Shown: positions 1 to 15,089 of the stretch, in pieces | How the letters are laid out: each line of letters starts with the position of its first letter | Position numbering within the stretch: position 1 is the first letter of the stretch | NCBI GenBank assembly: GCA_963853835.1 | Contig: OY970821.1 | Location: 48,562,646-48,626,645, forward strand | DNA from: Calendula officinalis | Lineage: Eukaryota > Streptophyta > Magnoliopsida > Asterales > Asteraceae | Direction: 5' to 3' | DNA: 64,000 nucleotides | Translations under genes and position numbers: made by a program | Notes under the pieces: model-generated | Database searches by the model: none | Told to the model about the DNA's origin: nothing | Seen by the model: only the letters and a program-made list of their open reading frames with translations

Positions 1-87
1 ATAAATTCATTTTTTTACCTGTATGCTCTGATGGGGAAATACTGATCAAATTGATTGACCAACTTTTCTGTAGGTTATTAGAGAGAG

Positions 88-273
88 AGTTTTTCTAATT
101 CATGCCCTAAGGGCATAAGATAACAAGCATTAAATGATCTAAATTTACTATTTTTATTTGCAAATGCATTTAATACATGTTACAAATAGAATTTGATAAG
201 ATGAAATAAAGAAATTTTAAGTTCATTAAACACTTATTATCTCATGCCCTAAGGGCATAAGTTAGCCAAACCC
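88..273. mobile_element. MITE-like inverted-repeat element, about 190 bp
   Basis: The two ends are imperfect inverted repeats of about 45 bases. Each contains the near-palindrome ATGCCCTAAGGGCAT (positions 102-116 and 243-257), flanked outside by GTTTTTCTAA on the left and the complement of GGGTTTGGCTAAC on the right. The interior is AT-rich with no ORF. A TTA trinucleotide lies near each outer end (around 78-80 and 274-276), which would suit a Tourist/PIF-Harbinger MITE, but the exact ends are not certain. The inverted repeats are seen directly; the superfamily is inferred. Confidence 0.5.
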
Positions 274-1777
274 TTAGAAAAATTCCAAAGTGAGGCCTTA
301 TAAAGGAACTTTTATATATAAATTCAAGAAAAGAAAATGATGAGGCATTTGATACGAACTCATCTCATACTAGGCTCGCATCATACCATAAGCCCAAACG
401 TATAACTCACTCACAAAAACTAGCTTGAATGAGGAGGGGACACCTAGATTTATAAGCCATCATTTAGTTTATAATTCCACCAATATGGGATCGTAACAGC
501 TTTATAGAGGAAAAACACACATTATACATAATTGTTGCAATCAGTATACAAGGGAGGCCTTATAAACATTATATGTATATTGAGTATTTGATTAGTGCAA
601 AAACACAGGTTAACAACTAGATAATACAACAAAATGTGGCAATTGGTTAATTACTCAAAGATAAATTTACCTATACACCCTTCATGTTCTACTCAAATAA
701 AACAACAAAATTGAACGATTAAGTGAAGCTGCACACACAATTTGAACATAAAGATGGTTTATTGACAGTTTTTGCGTACCAAACAGAGTTATAAGCGAAA
801 GTTATATAGTTGCCATCATTGACTGAAATGTTGAATGTAAGTGAAATTTGTAATATCATTAAAGGCTACAAATTAAAACATCACGAGTTAAGAAAATCAT
901 TCAATATTTCAGTTTTGTTATCTATTTATCATGATGATCGTCATTTGTAAACAACACCCATTAACACAAATCAAAGGATTATGCTCGTTGATTCAGGTTA
1001 GTGGATCTTGCCCCTAGAAAAGTATAATCATCTGACTTAGTTTTTCCCATTACCTTCTAGTATTCTGCCCCCATCTCGCCTTATCGGCTTCTGGTTTCGC
1101 CCGCGGCCTCAGCCTTTCTCGGCTTCCTTACTTTCGTTACTCTTAGCAGATAAAAAAGGAGTTTGGACCCAAGCCTGATGCCCCCTTCTTATTTGCTGCC
1201 CTGGGCTCAAGCCCAGACCGCCCATCCCTTGGGCCTGGCCGCGTGGCAGCATGCTAAAACCTCAAGCGGAATCGGAATTCTATATACTCGGAATTGGCTC
1301 GTTGTAAATCGAGTCAAGCTCGAGTTACCCGAGTAGCGTTTTGAGCCGAGCTATTATATAAAACTAGTTCTATTAGGCACACTAGCCTAACAGAACCTAA
1401 CTGAGCTTCCATTAAATTACTCTTATAACCTTTTTATATACATAATTACATATGAATCTTTTGTATAAAAGGAAAAAGAAAATAAACCCTAGCATATTTC
1501 TCAGATCTCTTCTTCCAAATCAATTTATTAATCATTTTTTAAAAAATCAAAAAAATTTGAGACGGGTCGGCACGAGCTCAAAAGTATCGATACCTTTACC
1601 GATCTCAAACTTAAAAATGGAGGCTCGTTGAGTCGAGCTCGAGCTTTGCAGAAGTCGGCCCGACTCGGCTCTATTACGCCCCTAACCTCAAGTTTTCGAA
1701 GCAATAGGGAGGCATAACGTTTCCTACAACGTGATTTAAGACAACAATTTTGTATATAATATTGTAAGGATATATAC
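274..1777. other. Unassigned DNA left of the retrotransposon stack
   Basis: No convincing gene is present. The stretch is AT-rich up to about 1000 and then more GC-rich to about 1260. From about 1295 to 1690 there are many GAGCTCGAG-type words, which often mark old plant repeats, but I could not define ends. The one minus-strand ORF here (1528-1827) has no recognisable domain and runs into the LTR of element A, so it is not called. Bases 1-87 also hold nothing I can name. Confidence 0.5.
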
Positions 1778-2398
1778 TGCTGGGTCGCTGAAAAGCATCC
1801 CCCACTGAAGAGATTTAATGAAGACAAAAAGAAAAATAGTTAGAAAACAATTTGAGGATTAGTTCATCAGATTGTGGGTAATTGAATCTGATCAGTTCGG
1901 ATTTCAGTTACCCAGTTACACTATCTCATCACTATCTGAAACAACGATCAGTTCCCCGTGCGGAATCAGATACTGGTTAACAAATCAGATAGTGTAACAG
2001 GTTCATCGCTCACTGGACAAAACGCTGAACCATTAAACAGATACTTCTCTAAAAAAACTATTAGTGAAGGTCACTGAAGCTGAAGGTCATCTGAAGAAGC
2101 ATAAGTATCCGAAGACTCATGGCTGCCATAAGTGTACATAGGCTGGAAGTTTCAGTGTCACAGAAAGACACAAGTAACGCACAAGTTTGTGCATCGCTGA
2201 TTATGGGAATATCTTGGAAATCTTCTAGAAGATATCGGCGATCACAAGATATCAGCTATTCCGCAAACTGCTTGCATCTTTATTGTATCATTATTGATTA
2301 ATAAAGAAAAGTTTAAAAAGTGTTGAGTGTCTCCATTAATCTTAAATTGGTCAGTGAAAGCGTATAGGTGTTGAATTTCACTTATTACGGGACTAACA
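1778..2398 (+). repeat. 5' LTR of element A, internally deleted
   Basis: It starts TGCTGGGTCGCTG and ends CGGGACTAACA. It matches the LTRs at 55726-56720 and 58960-59937 closely but is only 621 bases against about 980-995. About 375 bases are missing after the word GATCACAAGA (near 2249), where the other copies continue with a segment ending TATTCCGCAAACTGC. The LTR is followed two bases later by the primer binding site, which fixes its 3' edge. Confidence 0.88.
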
Positions 2399-2400
2399 AT

Positions 2401-2412
2401 TGGTATCAGAGT
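2401..2412 (+). promoter_or_regulatory. Primer binding site of element A
   Basis: TGGTATCAGAGT lies two bases after the LTR end. It matches the complement of the 3' end of plant initiator methionine tRNA at most positions, the usual primer for minus-strand DNA synthesis in copia elements. Elements B, C and D carry the same site with TGGTATCAGAGC. Confidence 0.85.
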
Positions 2413-2459
2413 AGGACAATTAAGTCATAATTGTTGATCTGCTTACTTACTGATCAAAA

Positions 2460-3095
2460 ATGGGTGAAAATCTATCTCAAATGAATCTTGGTTCGAATTA
2501 AATGCCCCTGTGTTTACTGATGACGATTTCGGTATGTGGAATATCCGTTTTCTGGGATTTGTCGAACATCAAAATGACATGGGACCAGATATTCTTATCA
2601 ACGGTCCATACATTCCAAAAATGTTCGTTCCAAGTGCAACTATTTCCAAGAAGGAAGGTGATGATAAAGATGAAGAAAAAGAAGAAGACATGTCCGATGT
2701 TGAAGAACCCAAACCCAGGGATCAATGGTCAGAGGCAGACAAAAATCTAGCAAGTTTAGATGCTGATATCTGGTTCCTCCTTCAAACACCCCTCCCAAAT
2801 CACATTCTTATTACAGTAAAAGAATGTAAAACTGCCAAAGAGATATGGGATATCCTGATAACATCTTATGAAGGAACCGACGAAGTTAAGGCCAGCAGAA
2901 AAGCGATGTTGAATCGAAAGTATGAAGCATTCAAGGTCATCAAAGGTGAAACACTCAACATGTCCTACAGAAGATTCACCATCCTCATAAATGAATTAAG
3001 GGAGTTCGGCATTCACAAAGATGTTCAAGAGTTAATGTACAAGTTTTTGGAAATTCTTCCAAAAGATTGGGCTGTTATGTCCACAGTGTTAAGAA
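2460..3095 (+). pseudogene. Element A gag, N-terminal part (interrupted)
   Basis: The likely start is the ATG at 2460, 48 bases after the primer binding site. It opens a short peptide, MGENLSQMNLGSN, that hits a stop at 2499. The reading continues one frame over from about 2501 (APVFTDDDFGMW), so a single-base indel has broken the start. The body contains the copia capsid fold signature: an N-terminal W-containing segment, then WDILITSYEGT and a helical stretch with LNMSYRRFTILINELREFG (UBN2-type gag). An acidic insert, rich in Asp, Glu and Lys, sits at about residues 50-65. The gene is cut at 3095 by insertion of element B. Using only one copy of the AAGAA duplication, the reading frame carries on without a shift at 21099. 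Confidence 0.8.
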
Positions 3096-3792
3096 TGTTG
3101 GATTTATGTGCACAGATAAGTACACGTGTCATCGTGTCCAATGATATAAGACACTAGAGGGTCACACCACTACACACCCAATAATGGACAACCGAATAAA
3201 GTAAGTTGTGTGGAATAATTAACTAGTTAAGTTAATTACATAGAAGAGAATAAATAATTATAGCTGATTATTATTTGTGAGGATGGTTAAATATTAAGTT
3301 AAATATTTAACGAACAGTTAAATAATAAGTCCATTAATTATCTAGTAATAGTCCAAGGGTTTAAAGTGTTAATATGAAGTTTAATTATGAGATTAATCAT
3401 AATTAAACTGCAAAGACTAAACCGTAACATCTAGCCTTATAAATAAAGGGCTTATGTGAGGGTTTGGAGGCTAATCACTTTACACACTCAAAACCCTAAT
3501 CCCTTCCCTCTCCCTCTCTTGCCGATCAGACGACGAAACCCCATAGGGTTCTTCGTTGACTTCGAGTTCGACACACACACACACACACACGAGTTCATGT
3601 GTTTCTTTGTTGGTACAACGCGGTCTTGCAGCGTGTTCAGGTGGTGCACTAGAGGTGGATCATTCTTTAGCAATTCAAGAGGTATTGTTCGTATACTAAC
3701 CATCTCTTTGTTCTTGTGATCCCATTGTTTAGTAGAGATCAAGCATGTAAGATTCAAGTTCCGCCATGTGAATCCTACAAGGTTTTCCTACA
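3096..3792 (+). repeat. 5' LTR of element B
   Basis: It runs from TGTTGGATTTATGTGCAC to TTTTCCTACA and matches 20395-21093 nearly base for base, apart from scattered substitutions. A TATAAATA box (TTATAAATAAAGGG near 3436-3449) lies upstream of a conserved CCTCTCCCTCTC tract and a (CA)n microsatellite at about 3570-3590, and is the likely promoter. ORFs crossing this LTR on both strands are products of these low-complexity tracts and are not called. Confidence 0.92.
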
Positions 3793-3793
3793 G

Positions 3794-3805
3794 TGGTATC
3801 AGAGC
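3794..3805 (+). promoter_or_regulatory. Primer binding site of element B
   Basis: TGGTATCAGAGC begins one base after the end of the 5' LTR and complements the 3' end of initiator methionine tRNA. Confidence 0.9.
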
Positions 3806-3831
3806 TTTCTACTAGTCTCAATGGGATTCAA

Positions 3832-4230
3832 TTGAGTTTCTTTTTATCTAGAAAAAGAACCCTAGAATTTTCGGCCAAGTATGTGTTCTTCAAGTTTTTG
3901 AATGAGCATTGAATTGAACAGGGTTCTAGATAAAAAGAAATTAGGTTTCTTTTTTCCCTCCTTTATTTTTTCGAAATTTATATATATGTATATATAATTA
4001 CTAAGTTTTTCTTTATCTTAGAAAGAAACCTAGTAAATTTGATCCAAGAAAATTGTTCAAGTTTATGAACAATTGAACTGAATAGGTTTCAAGATAAAAG
4101 AAATTAGGTTTCTTTCTATTATTTAGTAAGAAAACCCTAGAAAATTTGATCCAAGAAAATTGTTCAAGTTTATGAACAATTGGATTGAATAGGTTTTTTA
4201 GATAAAAGGGAAGAGGTTATTATTATTATT
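3832..4230 (+). repeat. Tandem repeats in the leader of element B
   Basis: Three diverged copies, each about 115-130 bases, follow one another. Each has the order: GAAAC/AACCTAG, CCAAG with AA(A)TTGTTCAAGTTT(A)TGAA, GAATAGGTTT, then AGATAAAAG and GAAATTAGGTTTCTTT. The region is non-coding. A comparable set of leader repeats with the word CCTAGGGTTCTT exists in the related element B' (15090-15580, minus strand). Confidence 0.75.
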
Positions 4231-4870
4231 ACTATAAATTAATAAAAAAATAAAACGGGAGTCGAAACCAAACCAACCGAAATTCGGTTGAGACTTGGTT
4301 CGACGACCGAGTGGTCGACCAAAACCAAGCCCACCGAGTTTAGGTTGAGTGATGGTTCTTGGTGACCAAGATATCGTATTTATGATACAATATTTTATGT
4401 AACCTAAATCAGGAATAAAGAATCTACAAGATTTCATGTAATTTTTTTTACTTATTAAGTCAATCTATGTAAATTTTTTGATTTTTTGATTAACTATCAA
4501 GAATAAAATCAAAGGGATAGATTTACATAAATCTTGACTAGATTATATATTTTTTTAATTAATAATAAAAGGTAATAAATTATTAAAATCAATGTAATTT
4601 CAAAATTAAGGGGGAAATTGAAATCAGTTGTTATGGGTAGTTTTATAATTATCAGTTTAATTTATTTATCTAGCATGACATAACCCAAAAGTCGTGACAT
4701 TGTGTTTATTTAAACATTTTTTGAATTTTTATATATTTTTCGGAAAATTAATAAATTTTATTTTTTAAATATACAAAATACAAAACCAAGTCTTTGGGGT
4801 TATGACATAGCATTTTTTTTAGAAATTGCATATTTTTATTTTATTTCTTTAATTTATTTTATTCGAAATA
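4231..4870. other. Non-coding leader of element B
   Basis: AT-rich sequence with homopolymer T runs and no supportable ORF. It continues the untranslated leader between the primer binding site and gag. Confidence 0.6.
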
Positions 4871-5110
4871 AATAGATGGTGATTATAAATAGTTTGTTTA
4901 GAAAATCAAGTTTCAAGTTAATAATGGTGATTATAAACAGTTTGTTTAGAAAACCAAATTTTAAATTAATAATGGTGATTATAAACAGTTTGTTTAGAAA
5001 ACCAAGTTTTAAATTAATAATGGCAAAGTAAACAGTTTGTTTATAAACCAAGTTTTAAATGACAAAATTAAAGTGGAATTTATAAACAGTTAGTTTATAA
5101 AACCAAGTAA
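4871..5110 (+). repeat. About 60-bp tandem repeats in the leader of element B
   Basis: Four copies, the last partial, of a unit built on GGTGATTATAAACAGTTTGTTTAGAAAACCAAGTTTTAAATT, with a period near 60 bases. The antisense ORF across it (4854-5051) simply reads the repeat as FLNKLFIITI units and is not a gene. Confidence 0.8.
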
Positions 5111-5620
5111 TTTTAAAAGGTTAATAAATGGCTAATGTTTTTCGAACAAATGAAAATCCCTTTTTCAGAAAATCTTAGATCAGAGTGCAACCCACCTAAT
5201 GGAACACCTTACTTTTTCAACGATATTCACATTGTAAGGAGAAAGAACCTTAGATGTGGATTCAAATCATTGCGAGTGTTAGGGTGCGTAGGGTCTTGTG
5301 ATAATCGGGAGTCCCGACGCAAGACATCACACTGTCTTAGGTGGTACGATCTATTTTGGTGATAATCGGGAGTCTCGGCTCAAAATGCATTAGAGGGATT
5401 AAAACATGTACAAGTTTGTTGTTCAACTTGCTATCCCGAACATCTAGGAATAGTTTCTAGTCTAGAGGCGATCGGTATGGCTATACCTACCAGAAATAGC
5501 ATGACTCTAATGGGAAGTGCCCAATTCTTGCATTAGAGGGCGTGAAATATGGATCCTAGTCTAACTATTATTCTTAAAAGGTAATAATGTTAGAAAGTTG
5601 AACAAGTTATGTCGATTCTC
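5111..5620 (+). other. Leader of element B, segment shared with element B'
   Basis: This stretch has two copies of GATAATCGGGAGTC (about 5300 and 5362). It is homologous, in opposite orientation, to about 11540-11760 in element B', including the segments near GGAACACCTTACTTTTTCAA and ACATTGTAAGGAGAAAGAACC. The ORF at 5135-5362 is likely spurious, because the same DNA in B' has no equivalent frame. The shared leader shows that B and B' are related families. Confidence 0.65.
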
Positions 5621-5625
5621 ATTCT

Positions 5626-6867
5626 TACTTCATTATCAGAGCTTACTGATAATTTACGTAAGAAACCATGCTATGAGTTTGTCCAGTATCTTGAGGAGAC
5701 GTTTAAAGATAGTACAGAAGAAAGTAAGCAGTTCGTTTTGCAAAAATGTTTTTGTCAAAGATGAAAGATGATCAACCATTGAGTGACCATCTTATTAACA
5801 TAAGAAGGTTGCTGGATTTTCTCACCCTGGTTACTGGCACATCAAACCAGCAAGAACAAGTCTTGTTCTTGTTTGGATCTCTCACTCAGTACTATCAGGA
5901 CAAGGAAGTACATTTAGTTGGGAACTTTGATCTGAGTGTCACAGGTCTACACGAGAATCTCTTGTGTATACGCGACGTTCAAAGGCTAGAGGAAGAATCT
6001 CTCCCTGAGATTCAGCAGGATGATTTCGATGATTGGTTGAATGACTTTGCTGATTTGTGTTGCCCAACTTGTGGCAGCAAGGATATTTGCGAGCACACGT
6101 CCGATGTGGGACTGTTGGACGCTGACTTTGTCAGCGATTCAGGTATCTTTATGATTGATTGTCTCGTTACTTCTAGTGAATCCGGGGTATTGGATACCGG
6201 ATGTGGTCATCACATTTGCAATCATTTGCAGGGATTTAAGAAGAACATGAGGCTGGGACGAGGAGATGTTGAACTACGAGTAGGCGAAGGTTCCAAGGTT
6301 GGAGCTGAAGCCGTAGGAACATATCTTCTCAAGTTGCCTTCAGGAAGAGTTTTGGAACTTAAAGATTGTTATTATGTTCCTAGACTTATTAAAAATGTTA
6401 TTTCCTTTGATTTACTTATAGACAGTGGTTTTTATTATGAGTTTTATGGAAAAACAATTTCGTGTTTAAAAGATGACATTTTATATTTTAAAGCTAACTC
6501 TCATAATGGTCTATACATGTTAAATCTAAATAACATAGAACGAGATATTTATCATATAAGTAAAAGATCTAAGAGTAACTTGAATCAAACTTATCTTTGG
6601 CATTGTCGTTTAGGTCACATAAACGAGACTCGCAATAAGAAGCTCCACGATGATGGAATTCTAGAGCCAATTGATATGGAATTATATGCCATATGCGAAT
6701 CATGTTCGTCTGGCAAAATGACAAAAGACCCTTTCAATCATTACAATGAAAGGGCAAGCGAGTTGTTAGGGATTATACACAGTGACGTGTGTGGACCCTT
6801 TACTCTAGAAGCCAGAGGCGGATACCGCTACTTCATTACCTTTACTGACGACTTCAGTAGGTATGGT
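5626..6867 (+). pseudogene. Element B gag end, protease and integrase N-terminus (interrupted)
   Basis: The long open part is 5746-6867; upstream, gag-like residues (around FVQYLEETFKD) can be read to about 5650 in other frames. The first 110 residues are a UBN2-type gag tail (MKDDQPLSDHLINIRRLLDF). Protease follows with LDTGCGHHICN at about residues 150-160; DTG is the catalytic aspartate motif. The pre-integrase zinc-binding region has LWHCRLGHINE and CESCSSGKM (the HHCC motif), and the integrase core starts with IIHSDVCGPF, which holds the first catalytic Asp, and ends at FTDDFSRYG. The chain stops there because element B' was inserted. No CCHC knuckle is visible in the gag part. The gene is dead. 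Confidence 0.85.
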
Positions 6868-7979
6868 TGAAGGGTTTCATTAGACTGATCGACCACTTGG
6901 GTCAACCTCCTAGTGTGCTTGGTTCGACCATACTGGTAAGAACATGAAGGTGTTCTTGACCGGTTAAAACCAACTAGCTGATTTAATCCCTAGAAGCGGA
7001 ACTGGGATTAAACCTAATCCTTAAACCCTAAAGGAATGGGATGTTGGAAATCTAGATTAGATTAACAAGAAAGAAACCTTGTACGAAAAACTCGAACACA
7101 CACAAAGCTTGTGTGTGTTCGTCGAACACTCACCAAGAACCCTAGGGTTCTTGGTGTTTTCGTCCGTCGAACAAGAGGGAGAGGGAGAAAGGGTTTTCCA
7201 AAAACATACCTTATTGCTTGCTTAAGATAGTCCACTGATGATGAACAAATCGAGCGACCTTCTAGTTGATCTAGGCAATGAACTTGTTCTTCAATACTTG
7301 AAGAACACGAAGAACATGAAGAATGAAGAACGAAGAACACAAAGCTTGTGTCTTGGGGTGTGTTCGGCCGAAGCCAAGAGGGAGGAGGGGGAGGATTTTC
7401 GTGAGGTGCTACAAGGGGTTTTAAGGTTACCCTAAGCCTCTTATTTATACATAAATAAGTTACGCTTAGAACCCATAAGTTTAATTAAGATTAGATCTTT
7501 AATTAAACTTTCCTTTTACAATTCCATCCCTTATAGTTTTACTAGTTATTATTGTCACACTTAATTATCAAATGTCTTAGTATTATACACTTATATATTT
7601 CGGTACCCATATACACGAAATATATATACTTGTGTTTTATACCTTTAACAATTAATTAGACAATAATATTATCCAATTACTATATGATTTAATAACTTTA
7701 AATCATATCATGGATAATCTTTAATTAACACATTGTATATTTACTCAACTAGTAAATGTACAAATACTTGTATTAATTAGTTAGTTAAACTAATCTAGTA
7801 ATAAGTTAAACTTAACTTAATACTTAACTGATTCATAATGACTATTATGAATCCTTCCTCTTCGTAGTATCATTGCATATCTTGCTCGTATTACATGCAC
7901 TCACCGGTGTGACCCTTAAGTGTTTCGTAGGCATGGATGTATCATCATAGGTTGACTAACTGTGCACATAATTCCAACA
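6868..7979 (-). repeat. Left LTR of element B' (its 3' LTR)
   Basis: Plus-strand reading is TGAAGGGTTTCATTAGACTG to CATAATTCCAACA. It aligns along its whole length with 15688-16807 with a few per cent differences. It contains the complement of a TATA-type region (TTATTTATACATAAATAAG near 7440-7458) and a conserved GGGAGAGGGAGAAAGGG tract. ORFs here on both strands recur in the other LTR and are not genes. Confidence 0.9.
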
Positions 7980-7996
7980 AACTCCCACTTGTGCAA
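7980..7996 (-). promoter_or_regulatory. Polypurine tract of element B'
   Basis: The plus strand reads AACTCCCACTTGTGCAAG immediately after the left LTR; on the element strand this is a GCACAAGTGGGAGTT purine-rich tract, nearly the same as the tract before the 3' LTR of element B (20380-20394). The same word occurs again at 16808-16824. Confidence 0.8.
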
Positions 7997-10498
7997 GTTC
8001 GTAACCTTTATCTTAATGACACGAGGTACAGTGGCCTTCTAGATGGGCATGAAGGTAACCAACCCCATAAAAACAACTTATGTAACCAAGGTATAGTTTT
8101 TGAGAAACTCTTTTATTAGCGTTGCCTAGTAAAGAACACTCCGTCTTTACTTCTTGGGTAACGTTGTTAGGATCATCCCTTGCAGCACGATATTTGTGAT
8201 AACGAATACGAGCATGGTAGAAATTATCAACTCCTGTATTCGAAATCATTTCTTGACTTCTTGACTTAAACTGTTGTGGTAAACGACAAAGAACAAATCA
8301 CTTCGTTTAGGCATGGCCATGCACTTGTCGGTTATTCATTATGTCAAGGGACCCATAAATATCTCTCCTTAAAAGGAGGCGCAATTACCATCTTGTTATA
8401 TTTCGATTCAAAATACAATTTCCTTTGTACCCAGTAAAGCCTCGTATGACAACCATATTTTAGGCTTGTCTAAGACGAACCAAAGTACATCAGTCATCGT
8501 ATCCTAAACCAAATACCTCAGGCTTAAGGACAATCCTAGTGAATAATACTTTTGAACTTTTCAACCACGAAGTATTATCACGGTGGTCAATCCAATATTC
8601 GTCGATCTCCAACAGAATATCACCGATATTTGGTTTACACAAAACTCGTGTAGCTATCTTCGAAGAACTTCGAATCTACCACCAAATATCGCGATGACGT
8701 TATCGTCCCGTCAAGGTTCCCACCAAGACGAGTAGTCACGGATTTATATCTTTTTGAATAAAGAGACTTTTATTCATGGATATTGTAAAACATACAAAGT
8801 CTGAATAACAATGATACTAACTCATGTATTATTCCACACTAGACATAGATACCGAATTATTACTGGATCATTACTTATTCTTTGCGTTTGTGTTGATTTC
8901 TCAATGACTTTTAATTGTAACTTTTATCACTAATTACAACTTAGTCATTTCTATTAAACTAAAGACATAAGACGAGTATTTTAAGAATACTATTACTTTT
9001 GTCTTTGCTAGATATTGTTCATGCAACATTAGAACATATTTTAGTCTTGCCCTTTTATATGATTCGGTAAACATAGGGGGATTGGAAAATTACTCATTTA
9101 GTTTCTTTAATTCATAAAACTTGCCTTGTAACTAAACCTGTTTTAGCTACTTGATTTGTAGATACTTTTACTAGTTAAAGAAATTTCCTTAAATGATTAA
9201 CTTATTCACTGGAGTGTGAACATTCTATTAGATTTGCAATAATTAATCATAAGACTTGTGACCACGCTATTAGGCTTGCAATAATCTAATCAATGATCAT
9301 TTATTTCTCTTAACTCTTTGGCTAACGACTTGGTAATTCCTTGTTGTTAATGTCTTACTAACTTACTAAATTCATTAATATCTTTAATGAATTATGTTAG
9401 TCATAGCTCCCACTACCTTTTATGGAATTTAAGCATCAAATTAAACTACCACTTTGACCAAGTCAATAACTTTTAGTTTAACCTTTTAAGAATTCTATCA
9501 ATAATTAAGATCATCCTTTGAATTTTCGAATATCTAATATTCCTGTCTAGGGAATTATGACTTTTATTGATTATTGTATCTAACAAGTATAAAACACATG
9601 AGATGATACTTTCAATTCTTAAACACTTTAGTATTTTTTTAAGAACTTCATTTAATGCCAAAGTCATTTCTTGGATTTCTTAAATATCCATTATTCCTAT
9701 TAGGGAATTATGACTTGATTAAATAATTTATTAATTACAAGCATGAAAACACTTGCGTTTAATACCTTTAGTTCTTAAATACTTTAATATAGTTTGATCT
9801 CTTAAGAGTTTATTTAATCTCTAAGTCATTTCTTGGATTTTGCGAATATCCAACTTTCCTTGTTAGGGAAGTATGACTTGATTATATTATTTATTACAAG
9901 TATGAGACACTTGTAATAACACTCTTAAAGTTCATCTTGATTATATCCAATATAATCATGCTATATTAATGTTAATACTTTAAAACGTACTATCATAAGT
10001 AATGATTATTACTTAAGATGTTTTAACTAAGTTCAATAACTTTTGTACCTTATACTTCCATAAAACTTCTTAAATACTTGTATTATAAAAACTTCTAATT
10101 TCTAGTATCTAAGTGCATTGAGCTTTTAAGACATTATTCATTCATACAACAATCAAACAACTATAAAAAATGAAATATTAAGTAAATAAAAAAAACTTGA
10201 CTTGCAATCAAGTCATAAACCTTGACTAGTGTAATTGTCACACATGCACACATAACACAATATAATTGAACCATGGATTCGAATTGATTAAAACCAAAAA
10301 CTTGTTTTAACATAAAATAAAATGATTATTCAAACAATAAAATAAAAGCGTTTTTACTGAATCCATAAAATACTGAATTATAAAATCTTGGTGCATGTGG
10401 GATCATCACCATCTCATGCCGGTCATCATCACTTTCCATCTCCTCCTGCAATAAACAATTGCAAAAGTTAGATTACTCGTAATGTACTTTACAAGTAT
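7997..10498 (-). other. Non-coding interior of element B' where pol should be
   Basis: About 2.5 kb lie between the end of gag and the polypurine tract. Protease, integrase, reverse transcriptase and RNase H motifs are absent in all frames. The part from about 8850 to 10400 is strongly AT-rich with short repeats. The small ORFs here are unsupported. Confidence 0.75.
9475..9925 (-). repeat. Three diverged repeats of about 160 bp in element B'
   Basis: The words CGAATATC or TAAATATC, TATTCCT and TAGGGAATTATGACTT recur near 9525-9560, 9683-9718 and 9845-9880. Each is preceded by TCATTTCTTGGATTT (or a close form) and followed by ATTACAAGTATGA and CACTTG. The period is about 160 bases. The repeats look like old tandem duplications in non-coding DNA. 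Confidence 0.65.
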
Positions 10499-11239
10499 CT
10501 AAAAGTGATTAAGAAGTGTGGTTGTGTTACCTGAGGAACTTGCAATTCCTCCACCACTTGCACCCTTTGGACAATTTCTTTTCCAGTGCCCAGCCTCACC
10601 ACACTTGAAGCACCGATCCTTGGTCCTCGCTGTGTTAGGCTTCACCTTCTTGTCCTTTTGTTTGACACATTTATCATTTGGCACTCCTTGGTGATGATTG
10701 GTTTTACCCTTTCCTTTACCATTTTGCCCTTCTCTATCGCCATCATCAGTTGTGCGATCCATTTTAGAATTGGTCCCAATATTCAACTCACCAGCCTCGA
10801 GCATGGATTGCAGCTCGGGAATGGAATTATCCATATCATGTTTTCTGTAATTTCCCACAAAGAATTTGTAGTCATCGGACAATGAGTTGAGTATAACGTC
10901 AATTGCTAACTACAATGGCATGTGGTGACCAAGTCTAGTAAGGTGATCAACGTGCACTTTCATTTTCATGACGTGTGCACCTACTGATGTTCCCTTAGCC
11001 ATCTTGCAAGAAGCGAACGCTTTACAAGCGTAAAATGCTTATCCTGGTTCATTTCCTTCATCCTTGGCAGGGGATTTAAATATGTTTCTTTCTCGGTCAA
11101 TCCTATCCCTCTCTTGTCTGAGCATGATCTTAAAATCACGTCTCCAATTGAGGAAATTGGACCCGGTCAATTCTTTCTTTCCTAGAAAGAAACGTCGCGA
11201 GAGTTTGTTGTAGCTTATCGTTGCGTTTGTTGCTGCCAT
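10499..11239 (-). pseudogene. Element B' gag (broken)
   Basis: The start is at 11239 (MAATNATISYNK). Residues 24-42 (LTGSNFLNWRRDFKIMLRQ) are the conserved N-terminus of copia gag. A stop at about 11041 ends this part. The next frame shows FASCKMAKGTSVGAHVMKMK, then another stop, then DVILNSLSDDYKFFVGNYR, running into the 10882-10499 ORF. That ORF ends in a basic linker and one CCHC knuckle, CFKCGEAGHWKRNC, which binds RNA in the particle. Some 60-80 residues of the capsid region appear to be lost near 11040. There is no protease downstream: the protein ends 24 residues after the knuckle. Confidence 0.8.
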
Positions 11240-12797
<1,558 letters not shown>

Positions 12798-12944
12798 CAT
12801 TACTTTAAAATCAACTTATAACATTCTAATAAGAATATTACATCTAATTTATACATATGTATTTTAACTTGATCTAATTAAAATACGTATAAACTTATTT
12901 TATCTTTTAAAATTCATTTTTCTTTTAAATATTAAAAAAATCCG

Positions 12945-12948
<4 letters not shown>

Positions 12949-13040
<92 letters not shown>
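12949..13040. repeat. (TA)n microsatellite left of element M1
   Basis: An uninterrupted TA run of about 92 bases that abuts the left end of the inverted-repeat element M1. Confidence 0.95.

Positions 13041-14648
<1,608 letters not shown>

Positions 14649-14706
<58 letters not shown>
14649..14706. repeat. (TA)n microsatellite right of element M2
   Basis: An uninterrupted TA run of about 58 bases directly after the right end of M2. Confidence 0.95.
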
Positions 14707-14710
<4 letters not shown>

Positions 14711-15089
14711 TTGTTAATTTTAGAACTTAAAATTAACACTTCTTTTAATCCTCATTAATTTCCTTTTATTAATTAGTCAAACCTAATCTTGTTCTTGATC
14801 AATCAAAACTAGGGTTTTGACTTTCTTGATCAAAAACATTATTTATTAAAAGACTAATCCTAATCAATCATATCTAAACAATAAACTTTGTTTAAATTCT
14901 AGGATAGACTATAACCTTAATAAATTTATTTAAACTTTTTAATTCAAACCTTATAGACAATAAAACTTTGTCTAAGTTTCTAGTTTTAAAGAACTAGTTT
15001 CAATAAATCTACTAAAACAATAATTAAACCTATTAAACATGTACTTGGTTAATTATCTAGGTTTTATATTATTATCTTAATTAATTCTT
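14707..15089 (-). other. Leader of element B', no gene
   Basis: AT-rich non-coding DNA on the primer side of gag. Nothing else can be supported. Confidence 0.6.

Noticed and set aside
7062..7435. ORFs in the LTR of B' (also at 15942-16264)
   Set aside because: They recur in both LTR copies, lack any domain and arise from short purine-rich repeats.
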